Source: a virus
Virus record (IMG/VR): IMGVR_UViG_3300044633_000120
Span: 1-35,746 of that record
Direction: 5' to 3' (one strand)
DNA: 35,746 nt
Below are positions 31,629 to 35,746 of this stretch, one piece after another (positions within the stretch are counted from its first letter, which is position 1; each line of letters starts with the position of its first letter). Position numbers and translations under genes: made by a program. Below the pieces are notes generated by a model that saw only the letters and a list, made by a program, of their open reading frames with translations, was not told the DNA's origin and did not search any database.

Positions 31629-32233
31629 TTCTGCCTCGCTTTTAATTGGTTAAATAGGTCTAAGACCTCGCTTAAAAACTGCTTTACTTCTACTTCCATC
31701 GAGTCGATATACTCCTGATCCCTCTCGACTCGTACTACTAACAACTGCAAGTCCTCTGGCACTCTAGGGTCAAATGATACAAAGTCGCACCATTTCGCAC
31801 CTGTACAAGCCATTTGACATTGCATTTGTGGGATGTATTTACTTGGAGCTTTATTCTCCAAGACTGTCTCAATATGGTTAGCTGTATTCGGACACTTAAT
31901 CTCAATAAGACCTTCCCCTACAATGCCATCAGGAGAGCATCCAAAGCCTTCTATCGTGGGATGGTCTACGAACCCATCCTCCTTTACAAAAGTGCCTGTA
32001 TGAGCCTCGTATGCCATCCTAGCGAATGGCTCTTGCTCTGTACCCCATTCCATTGCAGCGTTAGTAAACGACTCCCCTGCTTTGCCGGTCAATCGCTGAA
32101 CCACTAACTCCATCTTGTAGTTCTTACGACTTGCCGATTCGCCAGACTTAATCTTGGCTAAGACATCTGCGACCCGACTAGCGGTAACTTTGCCTAATCT
32201 GGCAGCAAACCATTCTTCTGTTCTTTGTTCCAT
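31625..32233 (-). CDS. YqaJ-like phage exonuclease (lambda Exo type)
   Basis: From ATG 32233 (GAAAGGG ribosome site; a longer start at 32287 would overlap another gene) the 202-aa protein shows REase-fold exonuclease motifs: TEEWFAARLGKVTASRV (5-21), EWGTEQEPFARMAYE (62-76), SPDGIVGEGLIEIKCP (100-115) with D102 and the E-x-K of EIK (111-113). It resects DNA ends 5' to 3', feeding the annealing protein encoded upstream in the same operon. It overlaps the SSB-like gene by 4 nt. Confidence 0.85.
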   Translation of the reverse strand: MEQRTEEWFAARLGKVTASRVADVLAKIKSGESASRKNYKMELVVQRLTGKAGESFTNAAMEWGTEQEPFARMAYEAHTGTFVKEDGFVDHPTIEGFGCSPDGIVGEGLIEIKCPNTANHIETVLENKAPSKYIPQMQCQMACTGAKWCDFVSFDPRVPEDLQLLVVRVERDQEYIDSMEVEVKQFLSEVLDLFNQLKARQK

Positions 32234-32243
32234 ACAATCCCTT

Positions 32244-32411
32244 TCAATGGATTTTTTGATCCGCATGAATCTGCTGTAAGCAGTCATTCAGAAACTTTAC
32301 CATAATTTGTGAAACTTCTAAAGATAAATCTGATCCCTCAATCTCGATAGCAAACCGAAAAGGAGCAACCTCGGTTATCGTCATTACTGCTTGAGATACT
32401 GGTTCAGACAT
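32244..32411 (-). CDS. Small hypothetical protein upstream of the exonuclease
   Basis: A 55-aa ORF (MSEPVSQAVMTITEVAPFRF, then IEIEGSDLSLEVSQIMVKFL) that fills the gap between the exonuclease start and the zinc-binding-like gene, overlapping the latter by 8 nt. It has beta-alpha character and no recognisable motif. Operon packing supports it. Confidence 0.5.
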   Translation of the reverse strand: MSEPVSQAVMTITEVAPFRFAIEIEGSDLSLEVSQIMVKFLNDCLQQIHADQKIH

Positions 32412-32598
32412 ATTTTGATCGTTGCATAGCCTCTGCTATAAAACACCGATTCTCCCCTTTCATTTTCTTTTGGTACTCATCACTACAGTCATCGCAGACT
32501 GTAACTCTTTCTCCTGATCCCCTCCTGTAATACTGCCATTTTCTATAATCTAATTTGGAATGAAAGCATACAGGATACCAATCATTCTTTATCGTCAT
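32404..32598 (-). CDS. Small putative zinc-binding protein
   Basis: From the ATG at 32598 (inside the end of the 74-aa gene) the protein has 64 residues, with C-F-H in WYPVCFHSKLDYRKWQ and C-D-D-C in TVCDDCSDEYQKKM, a likely Cys/His metal site. A longer ORF from 32727 is out-of-frame overlap with the neighbouring gene and is not favoured. Confidence 0.5.
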   Translation of the reverse strand: MTIKNDWYPVCFHSKLDYRKWQYYRRGSGERVTVCDDCSDEYQKKMKGENRCFIAEAMQRSKYV

Positions 32599-32806
32599 CG
32601 GCAAGAGGTTCTTGGGGGTCTCTGCGAATAAGCTGTGTATCGACTCCATCATTTTCAAACTGCCTTTGGTATGCGAGAGACAAGGCATCAATGGCTGCAT
32701 CCCAACCCGAAGCAAAGAAATGCTCACAGATAATAGACTGCCCAGAAGGAATATCTGTCTCCTTTAGGGTTCTATAGAACGCCTCCATACAATGCTTGTT
32801 TCTCAT
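32582..32806 (-). CDS. Hypothetical early protein (74 aa)
   Basis: From ATG 32806, which shares an ATGA overlap with the upstream membrane gene, the 74-aa product reads MRNKHCMEAFYRTLKETDIP and contains IICEHFFASGWDAAIDALSLA and an acidic tail (EPLADDDKE). A longer in-frame start at 32926 would overlap the membrane gene entirely. Function unknown. Confidence 0.5.
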   Translation of the reverse strand: MRNKHCMEAFYRTLKETDIPSGQSIICEHFFASGWDAAIDALSLAYQRQFENDGVDTQLIRRDPQEPLADDDKE

Positions 32807-32919
32807 TTTATTAATTCCTCGATCCAAGAAGTTGCCAATTCCCAAGACACCTTTATTATCGCAAAAGGTAACAAAATGTAAACACCTATCCCTACTAGGA
32901 TTTTTGCCACTTTTTCCAT
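32803..32919 (-). CDS. Tiny membrane protein
   Basis: A 38-aa ORF (starting MEKVAKILVGIGVYILLPFA) with one transmembrane segment, residues about 6-24, and an amphipathic C-terminal helix (SWELATSWIEELIK). ATGA overlap downstream; overlaps the 68-aa gene by 25 nt upstream. Confidence 0.5.
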   Translation of the reverse strand: MEKVAKILVGIGVYILLPFAIIKVSWELATSWIEELIK

Positions 32920-33101
32920 TGCACAACTCCTGGTATCTCTGGTATCTCTACATTCTCTAAAGTCCTCGCTGTTAATGCGCGAAACTCTGCCCACTTCTTT
33001 TGGTACTTAGTCTGTTCACTTGCCGGTACATAGCCATAGACTTTGCGCCACCGAATTGTAATATCTGTAGAACTTGGTGTATAAATAAAATCATTTTCCA
33101 T
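32895..33101 (-). CDS. Hypothetical early protein (68 aa)
   Basis: A basic 68-aa protein: FIYTPSSTDITIRWRKVYGY followed by VPASEQTKYQKKWAEFRALT. The pattern resembles small helical DNA-interacting or accessory proteins, but no family is assigned. Its ATG overlaps the end of the zinc-ribbon gene. Confidence 0.5.
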   Translation of the reverse strand: MENDFIYTPSSTDITIRWRKVYGYVPASEQTKYQKKWAEFRALTARTLENVEIPEIPGVVQWKKWQKS

Positions 33102-33240
33102 ATCGTCTCTCCGACTCTCGTTTTAAACAATGTTCGCACTTCCATCTCATAACTGGTCGAACCCGATTTCCTGCTGCTACCAACTTAAAACCAGCTTTTG
33201 GTCTATCAGCCTGACAAGAACTACACCACTTTTTCTCCAT
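33091..33240 (-). CDS. Small zinc-ribbon protein
   Basis: A 49-aa ORF with two CxxC pairs, CSSC (6-9) and CEHC (35-38), separated by a basic stretch (GFKLVAAGNRVRPVMRWK), the layout of a zinc ribbon. Overlapping starts and stops on both sides support it. It may bind nucleic acid or a host protein; function unknown. Confidence 0.55.
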   Translation of the reverse strand: MEKKWCSSCQADRPKAGFKLVAAGNRVRPVMRWKCEHCLKRESERRYGK

Positions 33241-33418
33241 CCCATCCTTCCTTCATATATCCATATTCCGAGGCATCTGCTACGGCTGTGAGTTTTAAAC
33301 ATACATCGCAAAGGTCTATCCATGATCTGTGGTTTTCCGAACTTTTGAGTGGATGTGTACCCCAAGCCTTACCGCACTCGAAACACACATTGTCTGGCTG
33401 CTCATCAGCTAGTCTCAC
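33221..33418 (-). CDS. Small Cys-rich protein
   Basis: A 65-aa protein with CFECG (12-16) and CDVC (37-40), another likely zinc-binding module, plus H22 and H30 in the loop between. It overlaps the annealing-protein gene by 14 nt. Function unknown. Confidence 0.5.
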   Translation of the reverse strand: MRLADEQPDNVCFECGKAWGTHPLKSSENHRSWIDLCDVCLKLTAVADASEYGYMKEGWDGEKVV

Positions 33419-33938
33419 TCAGTTCTGCCTTCCGCTTTTCTTTGGCATCGTTTACCTTCTTCATAGCCTCTTTGTCCTTAGACACTTCCTTAAACGCTTG
33501 GGCAAAGTTCACCTTTAGTTCTGGGATGTCCTGAGAACCTAATATCTTTTCTACAAACTTTGTAGAATCTACCTCTATATCATCCCACAAATCCTCACCG
33601 ACATAAAGTGAAAGTCCTAAACCATGGAGTGCGATTGCCTTTGTCAAAGCCCTTTGCATTGCAGTATTAACGGCAAACGCATCGGGGTTAGGTACTGCCT
33701 TGTTGCGATAGTCCATGACCGGCAACTGCGCTGTCATCGACTTACCAAAGGCATTAACTGTACAGAACACCATCACAGTCTCACCAAACACTACAGGCTG
33801 ACCATACGACCAAGTGGCTTGTGGATCGTGTTGTAGTAATGTGTCTACAGCCCATGCCCAAGACAGATAAGACAAACCATTCTTCTTCTCGATCTTATCC
33901 GAGACATCTACATTTCTAAGTTCTAAATATTTACTCAT
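33405..33938 (-). CDS. Single-strand annealing protein (Sak3/DUF1071)
   Basis: The 177-aa protein has the DUF1071 signature: LSYLSWAWAVDTLLQHDP (22-39), LPVMDYRNKAVPNPDAFAVN (72-91) and MQRALTKAIALHGLGLSLYV (94-113), ending in GEDLWDD. Sak3-type proteins coat ssDNA and anneal complementary strands. With the YqaJ exonuclease and SSB-like protein it forms a Red-like recombination module. The C-terminal 50 residues are charged and helical. Confidence 0.85.
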   Translation of the reverse strand: MSKYLELRNVDVSDKIEKKNGLSYLSWAWAVDTLLQHDPQATWSYGQPVVFGETVMVFCTVNAFGKSMTAQLPVMDYRNKAVPNPDAFAVNTAMQRALTKAIALHGLGLSLYVGEDLWDDIEVDSTKFVEKILGSQDIPELKVNFAQAFKEVSKDKEAMKKVNDAKEKRKAELSETS

Positions 33939-34092
33939 AATAAAGCTCCGTTTTCATTGTTTTAAACAATTCCCATAACAGGTGATTTTGTCTATTTGCT
34001 TTAGCTAAATCTCTTTCAAGATCAATAATCTTCCATTCAAGATCATCAACTTTTTCTTCTAAATTTTTTGCCACTACTTTCTTTTTATTCAT
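33931..34092 (-). CDS. Coiled-coil early protein
   Basis: A 53-aa Lys/Glu-rich helix (VVAKNLEEKVDDLEWKIIDL, then ERDLAKANRQNHLLWEL) with heptad leucines, preceded by an AGGGGGATGT ribosome site. It overlaps the annealing-protein start by 8 nt, so expression of the two may be coupled. Function unknown. Confidence 0.55.
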   Translation of the reverse strand: MNKKKVVAKNLEEKVDDLEWKIIDLERDLAKANRQNHLLWELFKTMKTELYYE

Positions 34093-34101
34093 ACATCCCC
34101 C

Positions 34102-34371
34102 TTATAAAAGTTCATCTTCAATATGATCGTGGACTAAAAAATAAATAGCCCTACCAAAGTTATGCCAATCACCCTTCTCTGCGTATTGGCGATATAACTC
34201 CCACTTCTCAGCACCCTTCTTACTTTCTACTGCTTTACCAAGATACTCTACAAAGTTATCTACATCAAGCACATCGCAGTCAGCACCTTTCTTCATGTGG
34301 TTCTCCCATAAATACTCTTGCTCACTAAAAGCTGGTCTGCTCTCAAAGTCAGGCATAAAGTTCTCTTTCAT
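34102..34371 (-). CDS. Hypothetical acidic protein (89 aa)
   Basis: From ATG 34371, overlapping the stop of the membrane gene, the product has 89 residues, with FSEQEYLWENHMKKGADCDV and ELYRQYAEKGDWHNFGRAIY. It is an acidic helical protein of unknown role. The longer start at 34461 would overlap the small membrane gene throughout and is rejected. Confidence 0.5.
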   Translation of the reverse strand: MKENFMPDFESRPAFSEQEYLWENHMKKGADCDVLDVDNFVEYLGKAVESKKGAEKWELYRQYAEKGDWHNFGRAIYFLVHDHIEDELL

Positions 34372-34481
34372 GACACACCCCCTGTTTTCCAAACATACAC
34401 AATCATCGCTGGTGCAAGCATAAGGATAGCTGCCACAGCACCCCAAAATATATCTTTCCATTCGCCTTTAAAGTCTTTCAT
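34368..34481 (-). CDS. Tiny single-pass membrane protein
   Basis: A 37-aa ORF with residues about 12-31 (FWGAVAAILMLAPAMIVYVW) as one transmembrane segment. The ATG overlaps the previous stop and its TGA overlaps the next ATG, so it is embedded in the coupled early operon. Function unknown. Confidence 0.5.
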   Translation of the reverse strand: MKDFKGEWKDIFWGAVAAILMLAPAMIVYVWKTGGVS

Positions 34482-34687
34482 TATTTACCTTTCCATTTTT
34501 TAACAAATTTGGTAAGTTTTACATAATCAGATTTTGGTAATACATAGTCAATGTATTCGTTTTCGCCTTCATCCTCAAGGTCTAATTCATGTTGTGCGCG
34601 AAACACTAGATGGTCAATAGTGCCATCAAGGTCATCGCTATTTACATGAGGTAACCTATCAAATTCTGCTTTAGCTTTTTCGTACAT
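34481..34687 (-). CDS. First gene of the leftward early operon (68 aa)
   Basis: A 68-aa acidic protein (MYEKAKAEFDRLPHVNSDDL, then HLVFRAQHELDLEDEGENEY). It has a GAAAGGGAAAT ribosome site and lies directly downstream of the operator cluster, so it would be made earliest. Acidic composition is common among phage host-takeover proteins, but no function is assigned. Confidence 0.55.
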   Translation of the reverse strand: MYEKAKAEFDRLPHVNSDDLDGTIDHLVFRAQHELDLEDEGENEYIDYVLPKSDYVKLTKFVKKWKGK

Positions 34688-34727
34688 TTGATTTCCCTTT
34701 CAAAGAAATAAGCAAACATCGCCTATA

Positions 34728-34827
34728 TGTAGAATATCATAAATGTAGAATAAATGTAGAATAATTACTAGGGATATACCCTAATATCTACATTTACCTA
34801 TTTTGGGTGTAGAATCAATGTTCTACA
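34728..34827. promoter_or_regulatory. Operator cluster of the divergent control region
   Basis: TGTAGAAT occurs at 34728-34735, 34744-34751, 34755-34762 and 34808-34815; the last forms a perfect inverted repeat TGTAGAA-6 nt-TTCTACA (34808-34827) ending 4 nt before the GGAG ribosome site. A reversed half-site (ATCTACA, 34786-34792) and an inverted repeat TAGGG-5 nt-CCCTA (34769-34783) lie between. The region separates the leftward early operon from the rightward HTH gene. The small HTH protein is the natural binder (inference). Confidence 0.65.
34787..34815 (+). promoter_or_regulatory. Promoter of the HTH regulator gene
   Basis: TCTACA (34787-34792), 17-nt spacer, TAGAAT (34810-34815). The -10 box lies inside the perfect inverted repeat 34808-34827, so a bound repressor would block it. 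Transcription would begin about 20 nt before ATG 34840. Confidence 0.5.
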
Positions 34828-34839
34828 AAAGGAGATAAC

Positions 34840-35037
34840 ATGAATACTGTTGCAAAAAAACAACACTTTGATAAATTATTAGAGGTCTTTGGCACATATA
34901 AGGACATCGCGCACCATCTTGGTATGAAGTATGTAACTGTCTATGCCTGGTCTATGCGGAACAGCATCCCCAAGAAACACCACGAAGCCATCATAGAAGC
35001 CTCGTTTGGCAAGATAACAGAAGAAGACCTTGCCTAA
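34840..35037 (+). CDS. Cro/YdaS-like HTH regulator
   Basis: The complete 65-aa protein has a helix-turn-helix at about 20-40 (YKDIAHHLGMKYVTVYAWSM) and a helical C-terminal part, matching Cro/YdaS-like small repressors. A strong AGGAGATAAC ribosome site precedes the ATG. The operator at 34808-34827 overlaps its own promoter, so it probably regulates itself and the leftward operon. No separate CI-type repressor gene was seen, so it may be the only switch protein. It overlaps the nuclease-like gene by 8 nt. Confidence 0.75.
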   Translation: MNTVAKKQHFDKLLEVFGTYKDIAHHLGMKYVTVYAWSMRNSIPKKHHEAIIEASFGKITEEDLA

Positions 35038-35341
35038 CTACAATCAGCGTACAAAGGCTCTATACGAGTCTCAGGGGTATAAATGCGAAGTGGTCGAATC
35101 CTACAACTCTTTTACAAAACGAAAAAAAGATATGTTTGGCATACTCGACATGGTGGCTATTGGAAACGGAGAGTCTTTAGGTATACAAATGACATCCAAA
35201 AGTAATATGTCATCTAGAATAAAGAAGATCCAAGAAAGCGAATATCTCCCTGAGCTTATTAGGTCTAAGTGGAGAATTATTGTTATTGGCTGGTTTAAGA
35301 AACCCAATGGGAGGTACGACTACAAGGAGTTTGAGTTCTGA
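35030..35341 (+). CDS. PD-(D/E)XK-like nuclease-fold protein (right copy)
   Basis: The 103-aa protein has the same TTG start and coupling to the HTH gene as the left copy, with Leu at residue 72 and Tyr instead of Phe in the C-terminal RYD-x-KEFEF. Seventeen of the 19 nucleotide differences between copies are silent or in the stop codon, so both are under selection for protein sequence. The stop is TGA here and TAG on the left. Confidence 0.6.
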   Translation: MPNYNQRTKALYESQGYKCEVVESYNSFTKRKKDMFGILDMVAIGNGESLGIQMTSKSNMSSRIKKIQESEYLPELIRSKWRIIVIGWFKKPNGRYDYKEFEF

Positions 35342-35423
35342 TCGGGAAATTATTGGCTAATTTGCCTATTTTTTAAACAGAATGAACTGATCGGGATATA
35401 AGTTTTTGGTTTATAATTACATT

Positions 35424-35553
35424 AGCAGAGTGATGTCTGTTTGGTAAGTGGCTCTATACACAAGACCCTTTTGGGTTGTTCTGAGTGTTTAGTAAATGAT
35501 TTAGAGCCATTTATTAAGCAACATCACCTTAGAGCAACCTAAAGGGGTTTTTC
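35424..35553 (+). ncRNA. Pseudoknotted small RNA, allele B
   Basis: Same fold order as 509-625 with different sequence: P1 GTGATGT (35430-35436) with ACATCAC (35521-35527); P2 35465-35478 with 35535-35548, 14 of 14 paired with two G-U; P3 TGTTTAGTAAATG (35486-35498) with CATTTATTAAGCA (35508-35520) and a 9-nt loop; then a T run from 35548. TATAAT lies at 35412-35417. A 5' insertion adds TGGCTCTA (35449-35456), complementary to TAGAGCCA (35502-35509) in and beside the P3 loop, so a second loop contact is possible. Confidence 0.7.
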
Positions 35554-35563
35554 TATTTCTGCT

Positions 35564-35746
35564 CGCACTCCAGGCGAAACATAGTGCTTAGATCGGCAGC
35601 GTGGAAGAAAAGATAGGCTCATTACCCGATGGCAAGCCTTGCAGACTTAAATGGGTACTGCACAAAATTGTAGATAAATGGGTGAGCTAATCTGCAATTG
35701 AGTAGAACATTATCTTAGGAAGGACTAGTCTGGTAACAGATGGGTC
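35564..35746 (+). ncRNA. Conserved structured non-coding element (right copy)
   Basis: This segment is 98% identical to 638-820; the three differences are C-to-T in the GCCTCGC block and a two-base change in the loop of the 10-bp hairpin. The C-to-T change keeps pairing possible with the upstream GCG (G-U in place of G-C). The element is cut by the window end, so the last hairpin is missing here. Confidence 0.55.

Larger units (their letters stand above)
34848..35746. repeat. Right copy of imperfect terminal repeat
   Basis: Partner of 1-820; it is 79 nt longer because its central RNA locus is larger. The left copy begins seven bases inside the HTH gene, so only the right copy has that gene's start and operator. 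The right copy stops at the position equivalent to base 820. Substitutions in both shared genes are mostly synonymous, so both versions have evolved under selection rather than decaying. Confidence 0.9.

Noticed and set aside
32598-32926. Long versions of the overlapping early ORFs starting at 32727 and 32926
   Set aside because: The extra N-terminal residues fall inside neighbouring genes in other frames; internal ATGs with stop-start overlaps (32598, 32806) fit the operon pattern better.
35342-35423. Additional gene between the nuclease-like stop and allele B RNA
   Set aside because: The 82 nt hold only stop-rich A/T sequence with a short repeated CTGATCGGGA/TATA motif (near 35339 and 35388) and the -10 box.
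1-35746. CRISPR array, integrase or lysogeny module
   Set aside because: No regularly spaced repeats of array type, no tyrosine or serine recombinase motifs, and no CI/LexA-like repressor were seen.

Overview
This window looks like an essentially complete genome of a small tailed dsDNA phage, about 34.8 kb of unique sequence. Its two ends overlap as an imperfect repeat (1-820 against 34848-35746), as expected for a circularly permuted or concatemeric molecule assembled from two variants, or for a true diverged duplication. The virion genes (P22-type portal, DUF5309/SU10-type capsid protein, gp10-like tail hub, Gly/Gln-rich ejection-type proteins, no tape measure or sheath) point to a podovirus. 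The moderately AT-rich sequence and the small-protein families recall freshwater betaproteobacterial phages; that host guess is inference only.

Layout: (a) 34.7-35.3 kb, repeated at 1-0.5 kb: control region with an operator cluster, a Cro/YdaS-like regulator and an overlapping PD-(D/E)XK-like protein, followed by a promoter, a pseudoknotted small RNA and a second structured non-coding element. (b) 1.0-4.4 kb, rightward: DUF268 protein, tiny membrane proteins, helicase-loader-like protein, Mom-like DNA-modification enzyme and YbcO-like nuclease. (c) 4.35-5.7 kb, leftward: SprT-like protease and metallophosphoesterase. (d) 5.8-6.36 kb: Q/sigma-like regulator, a strong promoter and an intrinsic terminator, arranged like lambda Q-pR'-tR'. 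(e) 6.36-29.3 kb, rightward late genes: small proteins, a GT7-like glycosyltransferase, terminase, portal, scaffold, capsid, terminator, a GT11-like fucosyltransferase, a GT2-like glycosyltransferase, adaptor, fibres, tail hub, ejection-type proteins and a second fibre. (f) 29.3-30.9 kb: lysis genes (holin, GH24 lysozyme). (g) 30.9-34.7 kb, leftward early operon: PD-(D/E)XK nuclease, SSB-like protein, YqaJ exonuclease, Sak3/DUF1071 annealing protein and many tiny zinc-ribbon and membrane proteins.

How it works together: the operator region probably drives the leftward recombination operon and the rightward control/replication genes from opposite sides. The Q-like protein would then let polymerase read through the terminator at 6327-6350 into the structural genes. 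No integrase, CI-type repressor, tRNA or CRISPR array was recognised.

The most unusual feature is the small-RNA locus. In the two end copies the flanks are 94-98% identical, yet the RNA between them is unrelated in sequence and preserves the same order of helices: P1 and P2 crossing as a pseudoknot, a 13-bp P3 hairpin with a 9-nt loop, and a U-tract, each behind a TATAAT box. The paired strands differ but stay complementary, which argues for a functional, rapidly diversifying or exchangeable RNA.
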